In this document: positions 7,780-13,525 of the stretch, piece by piece
How the letters are laid out: every line of letters starts with the position of its first letter
Position numbering within the stretch: position 1 is the first letter of the stretch
Source of the DNA: Alistipes sp. UBA940
GTDB taxonomy: Bacteria > Bacteroidota > Bacteroidia > Bacteroidales > Rikenellaceae
Assembly (NCBI GenBank): GCA_002293425.1
Contig: DBDE01000002.1
Span: 1 to 15,216 of the forward strand
Direction: 5' to 3'
DNA length: 15,216 nt
Notes under the pieces: model-generated
The model's database searches: none
What the model saw: the letters and a program-made list of their open reading frames with translations, nothing else
What the model was told of the DNA's origin: nothing
Program-made: the position numbers and the translations under genes

Positions 7780-8568
7780 ATGAGAAAAATAATTCTTCTT
7801 TTCATTTTTTCATTTTTTCATTTCATTTCATCTGCCCAGTCGTTGAATCTGGCCGAGGTTCCGTTTAAGGAGGGCGAGACGTTGTCGTTCCACGTCCAGT
7901 ATCGGGCGGCGTTGATTCCGCCGATAGGGATGATGAACATCACGATGCGCACTTTGGTCGAGGATGTCGGCGGCCGGAGTCAGTATCACGCCGTGGGCAA
8001 TGGCAAAACCTCGGGTGCGGCGGCGAGTATGTTTCCTGTCAACGACACTTATCACACGTGGCTCGATGCGACCACGCTTTTGCCGACCCGGATGATGAGC
8101 GATGTTCACGAGAACGATTACCGGATGAAGGCCACCTATACTTACGATTGGAAATCGCGAACGGTGAGCACTCAGGTGCGTAAGGCGACCTGGAAGGCGG
8201 ACAAGTTTACGGTTATGCCGCTTTCGGGCGAGTGGAGCGGCGATGCTTTTTCGCTCATTTATCGGTTGCGTGCTATTGATCCGGAGGGGTTGACGGTAGG
8301 ACAGAAATATCCGTTGCAGTTGGTGCTTAACGAGGTCACGAGGCCCATTCATTTTACCTATTTGGGTCGGGAGCGGGTGAAGGTTAAGAAGATCGGGAAT
8401 CGTCGGGCATTGAAGTTCGAGTGCACGATGGCGACGAGCGATGGGTCGACTTATGAGGAGGGGATGACGCTTACGGTTTGGGTTTCGGACGATGAGAGGC
8501 GGTTGCCGTTGTTGATCGAGTGCCCTATCCGCGTCGGCCGCGTGACCGTCACCCTGACGGGGTATTGA
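7780..8568 (+). CDS. DUF3108 domain-containing exported protein
   Basis: A 262-residue protein with a cleavable signal peptide (a hydrophobic, Phe/Ile-rich stretch to about Ala19, ending FISSAQS) and no lipoprotein cysteine, so it is probably periplasmic. The mature part follows the DUF3108 pattern, beginning VPFKEGETLSFHVQY (about 26-40), with later beta-rich sections including YTYDWKSRTVSTQVR and LTVWVSDDERRLPLLIE. The biochemical function of the family is not known to me; it occurs widely in Bacteroidota and Proteobacteria. The ATG is 3 nt after the recG stop, indicating co-transcription. The signal peptide codons consist of short T-rich units (CATTTTTT, CATTT), a low-complexity tract that could slip. 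Confidence 0.85.
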   Translation: MRKIILLFIFSFFHFISSAQSLNLAEVPFKEGETLSFHVQYRAALIPPIGMMNITMRTLVEDVGGRSQYHAVGNGKTSGAAASMFPVNDTYHTWLDATTLLPTRMMSDVHENDYRMKATYTYDWKSRTVSTQVRKATWKADKFTVMPLSGEWSGDAFSLIYRLRAIDPEGLTVGQKYPLQLVLNEVTRPIHFTYLGRERVKVKKIGNRRALKFECTMATSDGSTYEEGMTLTVWVSDDERRLPLLIECPIRVGRVTVTLTGY

Positions 8569-8586
8569 GAATTAGCATCGCGTATC

Positions 8587-8607
8587 TTAGTTTTTAGCTT
8601 TTAGCTT
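8587..8607. repeat. Heptamer tandem repeat, TTAGCTT-type
   Basis: Three 7-bp units, TTAGTTT, TTAGCTT and TTAGCTT, 18 nt after the DUF3108 stop. TAG at 8588, 8595 and 8602 covers all three + frames, and TTA at 8587, 8594 and 8601 gives TAA in all three - frames. Confidence 0.65.
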
Positions 8608-8609
8608 GG

Positions 8610-8671
8610 GCGTCGCGTAGCCTTGCGTCGCGTTAGCTGGGCGTCGCGTAGCCTGCTAATCGCTAATCGTT
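8610..8671. repeat. Triplicated GCGTCGCGTAGCC motif plus short TAATCGC array
   Basis: GCGTCGCGTAGCCT occurs at 8610-8623 and again at 8641-8654, with a variant (GCGTCGCGTTAGC) between them at 8625-8637. Two GCTAATC units then follow at 8655-8668, ending in GTT. The GCGTAGCC-GCTAATC-TAATCGTT order repeats the arrangement at 2091-2131, and TGCGTCGCGTAGCT recurs at 9665-9678. This points to one family of composite extragenic repeats. No gene is present here. Confidence 0.6.
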
Positions 8672-8696
8672 GTTGTGTTGTTTGGTCCATTGCTCT

Positions 8697-8903
8697 TTAC
8701 GCAGGGCGAATGCACCGGACGGAGAAGCTATCGGGCATCTTGCCGTCGCTTGCTGGGTAGACGCCCGTGCTGGAGAAGGTCAGAATGTGGGCGGTGTTGC
8801 TATAGTAATAAGTGGACGACCAATAATACCCGCCCGTGCTCTGATTGTAAGAGCCGCCATTCCAGCCGTAGCCTGAAGCTGAGAAGAAGAGGGTGGAACC
8901 GGA
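8697..8903 (-). pseudogene. Headless C-terminal fragment of a FISUMP-type surface protein
   Basis: Read on the - strand in the same frame as the carbonic anhydrase, the 68 codons right after that gene's TAG encode a well-preserved C-terminus: LFFSASGYGWNGG, GGYYWSSTYYYSN, LTFSSTGVYP and SDGKMPDSFSVRCIRPA, then TAA (8697-8699). The order LFFxAxGY - GYYWSS - FSVRC is characteristic of the C-terminal part of FISUMP (Fibrobacter succinogenes major paralogous) domain proteins, usually secreted or lipid-anchored repeat proteins in Bacteroidota. No start codon, signal peptide or upstream half is present, so it is a remnant or a silent segment, not a gene. The lack of internal stops suggests a recent origin or conservation as a donor copy. 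Readthrough of the TAG would fuse it to the anhydrase, but nothing seen demands that. Confidence 0.75.
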
Positions 8904-9431
8904 CTATTCTTCGTACCAACTCGCATAAAGCTGGTAATCTTTTGCCGTCCGCCTAATAATGTTGTCGCGCTGCTCGGGGCTGACCTCCTTCACCTTCTTT
9001 GCCGGAACCCCCGCATAAACGCTATTCGGCTCCAACTGCGAACCCGTCAAAACCAACGCATTCGCCGCAATTATGCACCCCGACGGCACAACGGCATTGT
9101 CCAAAACCGTCGCACCCATCCCGATCAAAACCCCGTCGCCGATCGTCGCCCCGTGAATAATAGCGTTGTGGCCGACACTAACGTCGCTCCCGATATGGGT
9201 TTGGCTCGGATTCGCGGACCCGTCATACAGGGTGTGGATGACCGCTCCGTCCTGAATATTGGTTCTGTCGCCGACGGTGATGGTGTTCACATCGCCGCGC
9301 AGCACCGCTCCGTACCAGATGGAGCAGTCGCGCCCGATGGTCACGTCGCCTATCAGCACCGCCGTTTCGGCCAGCCAGCTCCCCTGGCCAACCCTGGGGT
9401 TCTTGCCCCGAACCTCTCTGATTATTGCCAT
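8904..9431 (-). CDS. Gamma-class carbonic anhydrase family protein
   Basis: A 175-residue left-handed beta-helix protein with hexapeptide repeats (such as VLIGDVTIGRDCSIWYGAVL and IGDGVLIGMGATVL) and a C-terminal helix. The three metal-ligand histidines of the gamma-CA family are at His66, His88 and His93 (VIHTLY, VGHNAIIHG), and the conserved Arg45, Asp47 and Gln60 are also present. Such trimers bind Zn or Fe; members (YrdA, PaaY, CaiE-like) may hydrate CO2, be thioesterases or be inactive, so activity is unproven. The ATG at 9431 begins the standard MAIIREV N-terminus. The natural C-terminus (QLYASWYEE) is intact even though a foreign fragment follows its TAG immediately. A terminator-like hairpin lies about 70 nt upstream, so it may have its own, unrecognised promoter. 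Confidence 0.9.
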   Translation of the reverse strand: MAIIREVRGKNPRVGQGSWLAETAVLIGDVTIGRDCSIWYGAVLRGDVNTITVGDRTNIQDGAVIHTLYDGSANPSQTHIGSDVSVGHNAIIHGATIGDGVLIGMGATVLDNAVVPSGCIIAANALVLTGSQLEPNSVYAGVPAKKVKEVSPEQRDNIIRRTAKDYQLYASWYEE

Positions 9432-9677
9432 AAATTTAAAACTGTTTTTACTCGGCTCACGCTCGGGCTTTTCTTTCTGGTTCGTGGATTTTCAAAAAAG
9501 CCGATGAGCCGCTCGCTACTTCACTCGGCCTAACACTGCCGCTGCCCGCTTCGCGCGGCTGACAAGACAGCCGGTCGGCTGCGGCGGGCGCTTTTAGTCC
9601 TCGCTCCGCTTTACGCTGCGCGCCAAATCTTATTTTTGAAAACCACTCACCAAAGCCCTCGCTTTGCGTCGCGTAGC
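9432..9677. repeat. Structured non-coding spacer, candidate extragenic repeat
   Basis: No coding frame is convincing on either strand. The stretch repeats related short blocks: CTCGGCTCACGCTCGGG (9452-9468), GCTCGCTACTTCACTCGG (9511-9528), CTCGCTCCGCTTTACGCT (9601-9618) and CCTCGCTTTGCGTCGCGTAG (9657-9676). It also contains palindromes such as CAGCCGGTCGGCTG (9568-9581). The composition is unlike the flanking genes, and the block resembles extragenic palindromic elements. It occupies the place where the missing second half of mazG would be expected. Confidence 0.45.
9494..9529 (-). terminator. Possible intrinsic terminator downstream of mazG
   Basis: On the - strand, GCCGA-G-TGA (9529-9521) can pair with TCA-TCGGC (9507-9500) with one bulged G and a 13-nt loop, followed by TTTTTT (9499-9494). 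It lies between mazG and the carbonic anhydrase gene. The stem is imperfect and sits inside repetitive sequence, so the call is moderate. Confidence 0.4.
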
Positions 9678-9701
9678 TTATTTTTAGTTTTTAACTCTTA
9701 A
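9678..9701. repeat. Heptamer-spaced stop codon array at the mazG end
   Basis: TAG at 9685 and TAA at 9692 and 9699 are spaced by seven and cover all three + frames. TTA at 9684, 9691 and 9698 gives TAA in all three - frames. The mazG stop (complement of 9691-9693) is part of the array. The units are degenerate compared with those at 2103 and 8587. Confidence 0.5.
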
Positions 9702-10137
9702 CCAGCAGCCACGCATATCTCAATCGGCGCAGGAATTTTCGCAGTCGACTTCGTCTGGGACGTCCCTCACGCGCCTTCAGCTCCTCCCAATTGCGAATCA
9801 CATCCGCAGTCCCCGAAACCTCCACATCGCCGAAAACATGGGGATGGCGAAAAACCAGCTTCTCCGAAATCCCGTCCGCAACATCACCCAACGAAAACTC
9901 CCCCCGCTCCGAAGCGATCTTGGAGTAAAACATCACGTGCAACAACAAATCGCCCAACTCCTCTCTCACGTGCCCCATATTCCCCTCATCCACCGCCTCG
10001 GCCAGTTCACACACCTCCTCCAGCGTGGCACTTTTCAGCGATTCCATCGTCTGCGCCCTGTCCCACGGACACTCCACCCGCAACTGATCCAAAATCTGTT
10101 GCAGCCGCGCCAACGACTCTAAACTGCGTTCGTCCAT
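9691..10137 (-). CDS. mazG: Short MazG-type nucleoside triphosphate pyrophosphohydrolase
   Basis: A 148-residue protein with one intact MazG domain: CPWDRAQT (23-30), then the metal-binding EExxE at 40-44 (LEEVCELAEAV) and ExxD at 60-63 (EELGDLLLHVMFYSKIA), then the FRHPHVFGD region (97-104) and NWEELKAREG (116-125). The family cleaves NTPs to NMP and diphosphate, removing aberrant or excess nucleotides. Full-length MazG has about 260 residues with a second, similar domain; here homology stops right after NWEELKAREG and is replaced by a strongly basic tail (RPRRSRLRKFLRRLRYAW) ending in a heptamer array. I checked the other two frames of the tail and saw no continuation of MazG, so this is a truncation rather than a simple frameshift. 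It may be functional, since single-domain MazG proteins exist. The ATG lies 8 nt past the T-tract of the gapA terminator. Confidence 0.85.
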   Translation of the reverse strand: MDERSLESLARLQQILDQLRVECPWDRAQTMESLKSATLEEVCELAEAVDEGNMGHVREELGDLLLHVMFYSKIASERGEFSLGDVADGISEKLVFRHPHVFGDVEVSGTADVIRNWEELKAREGRPRRSRLRKFLRRLRYAWLLVKS

Positions 10138-10145
10138 AACGAAAT

Positions 10146-10171
10146 AAAAAAAATCCCCTGCGAACAGGGGA
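10146..10171 (-). terminator. Intrinsic terminator of gapA
   Basis: On the - strand a perfect 7-bp stem, TCCCCTG (10171-10165) and CAGGGGA (10160-10154), has the loop TTCG and is followed by eight T (10153-10146). It lies 21 nt after the gapA stop and ends 8 nt before the mazG ATG. Confidence 0.92.
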
Positions 10172-10192
10172 CATTAATGAACAAGCAACAAA

Positions 10193-11194
10193 TTAAACGG
10201 TCGCCATGTGCTTAATCAGCTCGACCACCTTGTTGGAGTAGCCCCACTCGTTGTCATACCAGCTCACCAGCTTCACGAAGTTGCCGTTCAGCGAGATCCC
10301 CGCTTTGGCATCGAACACCGAAGTGCGCGCTTCGCCGATGAAATCGCTCGACACCACTTCGTCTTCGGTGTAGCCCAGAATGCCCTTCAATTCGCCATCC
10401 GCAGCAGCCTTCATAGCCTTGCAAATTTCGTCGTAAGTTGCAGCCTTTTCCAACCGGCAGGTCAGATCGACAACCGAAACGTCCAAAGTGGGAACGCGGA
10501 ACGCCATACCCGTCAGCTTGCCGTTCAAGGCGGGGATAACTTTACCCACAGCCTTGGCCGCACCTGTCGACGAGGGAATGATGTTGCCCGCCGCGGCACG
10601 TCCGCCACGCCAATCCTTGGCCGAAGGTCCGTCGACGGTTTTCTGGGTTGCGGTGGTTGCGTGAACGGTGGTCATCAAACCTTCTACGATGCCGAACTTG
10701 TCGTTAACGACCTTTGCCAACGGAGCCAGACAGTTGGTGGTACACGAAGCGTTCGAAACGATAGCCTCGCCCTTATAGCTCTTGTTGTTCACCCCCATCA
10801 CGAACATCGGGGTGTCGTCTTTCGAAGGAGCCGACATCACAACACGCTTTGCACCCGCCTTGATGTGCGCTTCGGCGGTCTCCTTGGTCAGGAACAGCCC
10901 CGTCGATTCCACCACATATTCGGCCCCGACGGCATCCCAACGCAGGTTGGCGGGATCTTTCTCCGCAGTCACACGAATCGATTTGCCGTTAACCACCAGG
11001 TTGCCGTCCTTCACGTCGATGGTACCCTTGAACTGTCCGTGCACCGAGTCATAGCGCAGCATATAGGCCATATAGTCCACCGTGATGAGGTCGTTGATGC
11101 CCACCACTTCCACGTCGTCGTGCCCGCAAGCCGCGCGGAAGACCAACCGGCCGATACGGCCGAATCCGTTGATCCCAATCTTAATCTTTGCCAT
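10193..11194 (-). CDS. gapA: Type I glyceraldehyde-3-phosphate dehydrogenase
   Basis: A 333-residue cytosolic enzyme of glycolysis that oxidises glyceraldehyde-3-phosphate with phosphate and NAD+ to 1,3-bisphosphoglycerate. The Rossmann nucleotide motif is at 7-14 (GINGFGRIG region), Asn34/Asp35 fit NAD+ preference, and the catalytic site SNASCTTNCLAPL has Cys151 with partner His178 (TTVHATTATQ). The C-terminal SWYDNEWGYSN (311-321) is standard. Length is typical. It has its own promoter (11248-11279), an AT-rich leader of about 50 nt, and a strong terminator right after the stop, so it is probably monocistronic and highly expressed. Codons favour C-ending forms (AAC, GTC, ACC), unlike the G/T-rich + strand genes to the left. 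Confidence 0.97.
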   Translation of the reverse strand: MAKIKIGINGFGRIGRLVFRAACGHDDVEVVGINDLITVDYMAYMLRYDSVHGQFKGTIDVKDGNLVVNGKSIRVTAEKDPANLRWDAVGAEYVVESTGLFLTKETAEAHIKAGAKRVVMSAPSKDDTPMFVMGVNNKSYKGEAIVSNASCTTNCLAPLAKVVNDKFGIVEGLMTTVHATTATQKTVDGPSAKDWRGGRAAAGNIIPSSTGAAKAVGKVIPALNGKLTGMAFRVPTLDVSVVDLTCRLEKAATYDEICKAMKAAADGELKGILGYTEDEVVSSDFIGEARTSVFDAKAGISLNGNFVKLVSWYDNEWGYSNKVVELIKHMATV

Positions 11195-11247
11195 AATTTT
11201 TTATAGATTTAAAATTAAATAAAATTCTTAAATAGAATTCGAAGCTA

Positions 11248-11279
11248 CAAAGTTAGAAAAAATTCGCCGGAAAATCAAA
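11248..11279 (-). promoter_or_regulatory. gapA promoter, overlapping the tilS stop
   Basis: On the - strand TTTG (11279-11276) is followed after 20 nt by TAACTTTG (11255-11248), an excellent fit to the Bacteroidota -33/-7 consensus TTTG-N19-21-TAnnTTTG. Transcription should start near 11243, giving a leader of about 50 nt. The -33 element overlaps the last bases of tilS (stop TGA at 11277-11275). Confidence 0.82.
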
Positions 11280-12627
11280 CCACCTCTCCCGTGATCTTCA
11301 AAACATTTTCCGTTTCGGGCGTGACTTTGAACCGCTCGTCCGGTCGCCGGCCTGCCAGCCAAACCACCTCGCCCGAACCGTCGACGAGCACGAACTGGCG
11401 CGCCTTTTCGGGCAGCGAAACCTTGCGGTCGGTCAGATAATCGCTCACCTTCTTGCTACCCTGCATTCCCAGCGGCACGAACCTGTCGCCCTCGCGCCAA
11501 CGCCTTAGGACGAGCGGCCAGGTCAGGCAGTCGGCATCTATCAACGCCGTGTTCTCGCTCACGGCCAGCGTCTCCACTGCATCAATGTCGACGTGCGAAA
11601 GGTGGTAGACCGCGTTTCCGGCATAAATTCGTTTCGAGCCGCCCTCCACCGCAACTTCGCACGGGTCGTCGTCGCCGATCGGCTCCACCACTATCCGCCC
11701 GCGGTCGGTGAACGCCACGTGGTCGCGCGAATAGAACCGCCGCCCCGTTGCTCCGCGCTCCAGCGAGTGCACTATTCCGTCGATCACGTCGCCCTTGAAG
11801 CCCCACTCCGAGCTGAGCAGTTCGTACACCACGAACCCCACAGGAAAGCCCTCGGGAATGCGCCCCACCTCTATCGTCACCCGCTCTCCGTCGGCCGTTT
11901 GCACGTCGCGGCGAATGGTGCTTATCGCGGCGTCGATGAAGCCCTGGGTTTGGGTCAGCCGGTCGACATTGCGGCGCATTGTTTCGGTGAAGCGCGGATT
12001 TATCTCTTTGAGCCGTGGTACCAGTCCGAGGCGGATCTTGTTGCGTAGGTATTTTGTCGAGCGGTTCGACGAATCTTCGCGGAACGGTATCTTGCGTGCG
12101 GCGGCATAGTCGAGTATCTCGCGGCGTGTGGCGAATAGCAGCGGGCGGATTACCCTGCCGTTGACGATGCTTATCCCCGTGAGGCCCTTTAGCCCCGTGC
12201 CGCGGAAGAGGTTTATGAAGAACGTTTCGATCGAGTCGTCGGCATGGTGGGCAACGGAGATGACATTGTAGCCATGTTCGCGGCACAGTTGGTCGAACCA
12301 CGCATAGCGCAGCCTGCGCGCGGCGACCTGCACCGACTCGCCCGTGCGTTCCATCTCGCCCTCCGTATCGAAGCGGACGTTATAGAAAGGCACGCCGTAC
12401 CTCGCGGCCTCCGTGCGCACCAACTCCTCGTCCTCATCCGACTCCGCCCCGCGCAGTTGGAAGTTGCAATGCGCCACCGCGAAATCGCAGCCCCACTCGG
12501 CAAAGAGCGCCAACATGGCCATCGAATCTACGCCGCCGCTCACGGCAAGCAGTATGCGGTCGCCGGGGGCAACCAGATCATGCTCGTCCACATAGCGCCT
12601 GAAGCGCTTGAAAAGGGTGTTGTCCAT
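11275..12627 (-). CDS. tilS: tRNA(Ile)-lysidine synthetase
   Basis: A 450-residue enzyme that adds lysine to C34 of the CAU-anticodon tRNA-Ile, converting it to read AUA. The N-terminal PP-loop ATPase motif SGGVDS is at 30-35 (LLAVSGGVDSMAML), with AHHADDSIETFFINLFRGTG at about 125-145 and the RPLL/EDSSN region after it. The C-terminal TilS domain has LRRWREGDRFVPLGM and KKVSDYLTDRKV (about 380-410). Length is normal for the long Bacteroidota form. The ATG at 12627 lies 11 nt after the stop of the small membrane protein, so the pair probably share the promoter at 12842. The gene is essential in most bacteria. Confidence 0.95.
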   Translation of the reverse strand: MDNTLFKRFRRYVDEHDLVAPGDRILLAVSGGVDSMAMLALFAEWGCDFAVAHCNFQLRGAESDEDEELVRTEAARYGVPFYNVRFDTEGEMERTGESVQVAARRLRYAWFDQLCREHGYNVISVAHHADDSIETFFINLFRGTGLKGLTGISIVNGRVIRPLLFATRREILDYAAARKIPFREDSSNRSTKYLRNKIRLGLVPRLKEINPRFTETMRRNVDRLTQTQGFIDAAISTIRRDVQTADGERVTIEVGRIPEGFPVGFVVYELLSSEWGFKGDVIDGIVHSLERGATGRRFYSRDHVAFTDRGRIVVEPIGDDDPCEVAVEGGSKRIYAGNAVYHLSHVDIDAVETLAVSENTALIDADCLTWPLVLRRWREGDRFVPLGMQGSKKVSDYLTDRKVSLPEKARQFVLVDGSGEVVWLAGRRPDERFKVTPETENVLKITGEVV

Positions 12628-12638
12628 TTAATAATAAC

Positions 12639-12836
12639 TCAGTTTGAGAACAGCCCGATCAACAGTCGTATAACGGCGGCCAGGATCAGGAATATCGCGA
12701 CGAAGATCAGCATCGACCGCACACCGGCGCACCGGCGTTGTGGAACGCCCGCCGTTTCTTCTTGCCGTTGAAGCTCCTCGCCCTCGCGCCTGGTCTGCTC
12801 TATGATGCGCATCTCCTGTCTTGAAAGTCTGTACAT
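12639..12836 (-). CDS. Small single-pass membrane protein of unknown function
   Basis: A 65-residue protein, MYRLSRQEMRIIEQTRREGE onward: a charged helical N-terminal part (about 1-40, rich in Arg, Glu and Gln) and a C-terminal hydrophobic segment at about 42-62 (MLIFVAIFLILAAVIRLLIG). It is probably a tail-anchored inner-membrane protein with the N-terminus in the cytoplasm. I do not recognise a family. The ATG at 12836 is preferred over a longer reading because a TAnnTTTG element lies 5 nt upstream, so the longer frame would run through the promoter. It precedes tilS by 11 nt and is likely co-transcribed with it. Confidence 0.75.
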   Translation of the reverse strand: MYRLSRQEMRIIEQTRREGEELQRQEETAGVPQRRCAGVRSMLIFVAIFLILAAVIRLLIGLFSN

Positions 12837-12841
12837 AAGAA

Positions 12842-12849
12842 CAAAGATA
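12842..12849 (-). promoter_or_regulatory. -7 element for the small membrane protein/tilS unit
   Basis: On the - strand TATCTTTG matches TAnnTTTG. It ends only 5 nt before the ATG at 12836, so the mRNA would be nearly leaderless. No convincing -33 element was found. It faces the divergent promoter at 12918. Confidence 0.55.
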
Positions 12850-12917
12850 CTCAAAAGACCCGAAGAAACGACATGATGCAGATAAAATGAGCCTTCTGAT
12901 TTTTCACTGATAATAAT

Positions 12918-12925
12918 TAACTTTG
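12918..12925 (+). promoter_or_regulatory. -7 element for the Sua5-like gene/thioesterase unit
   Basis: TAACTTTG matches TAnnTTTG and ends 21 nt before the ATG at 12947, implying a leader of about 16 nt. The -33 element is weak (TTCTG at 12894-12898, 19 nt upstream, is the nearest). Confidence 0.6.
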
Positions 12926-12946
12926 CACACATAAAAACGCACGCAG

Positions 12947-13525
12947 ATGAATGCAAAGATGAAAGGGCAGGTCGACCTGGCCGCCGCCGCGCTCAAAAAA
13001 GGCGGGGTGATACTCTATCCCACCGACACCGTTTGGGGCGTGGGTTGCGACGCTACCAACGCCAGGGCCGTCGAGCGCGTCTATGCGCTCAAACAGTCGG
13101 GCGACAAGCGGAGCATGCTCGTGCTGGTAGCGACCGTCAACGATGCGGCGCGATATACCGGCCGCGTACCCTCCGTGGCGTGGGACTTGATGGAGATGGC
13201 CGACAAACCGCTAACGCTCATCCTGCCGGGTGCGGCCGGTGTGGCCCCCAACCTCATACCCGACGAGGGGACGATAGGGATTCGCGTGCCCGCCGACGAG
13301 TTTTGCCAGGCCCTGCTGCGCCGTCTGGGGCGTCCGATAGTATCGACATCTGCCAACGTTACAGGTGAACCTGCGCCGATGAATTACGGCGAGATCATGG
13401 AGGGGATACGCTCGGCTGTCGACTTCGCCGTCGACCCGTCGTGCGAAAGCCGCTCCGCCACCCACCGCCCATCGTCGCTCATCTCGATCGGCGAAGGAGG
13501 AGAGATTAAAATAATAAGGGAATGA
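12947..13525 (+). CDS. L-threonylcarbamoyladenylate synthase (Sua5/YciO/YrdC family)
   Basis: A 192-residue cytosolic protein that would make threonylcarbamoyl-AMP from threonine, bicarbonate and ATP for t6A37 modification of ANN-decoding tRNAs. The YrdC signature YPTDTVWGVGCDA is at 24-36, the KRSMLVLV strand at 54-61, the KPLTLILPG segment at 87-95, IGIRVPAD at 110-117 and STSANVTGEP at 133-142. The C-terminal Sua5 extension is absent, so it is the short TsaC-like form. YciO-type paralogues have an uncertain role and are the alternative. The ATG at 12947 follows a -7 element. The stop overlaps the next ATG as ATGA, so the thioesterase is translationally coupled. Confidence 0.9.
   Translation: MNAKMKGQVDLAAAALKKGGVILYPTDTVWGVGCDATNARAVERVYALKQSGDKRSMLVLVATVNDAARYTGRVPSVAWDLMEMADKPLTLILPGAAGVAPNLIPDEGTIGIRVPADEFCQALLRRLGRPIVSTSANVTGEPAPMNYGEIMEGIRSAVDFAVDPSCESRSATHRPSSLISIGEGGEIKIIRE

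Noticed and set aside
8670..8956. Short + strand frames across 8670-8956
   Set aside because: They are antisense to the FISUMP fragment and the end of the carbonic anhydrase gene.
9691..9770. A simple frameshift as the reason for the short MazG
   Set aside because: The two other - strand frames of the tail read DVPDEVDCENSCAD then stop, and GTSQTKSTAKIPAPIEICVA; neither continues the MazG family sequence.
10208..11206. A long + strand frame opposite gapA
   Set aside because: Highly biased glycolytic genes commonly leave open antisense frames; no motif, and the start overlaps the gapA leader.
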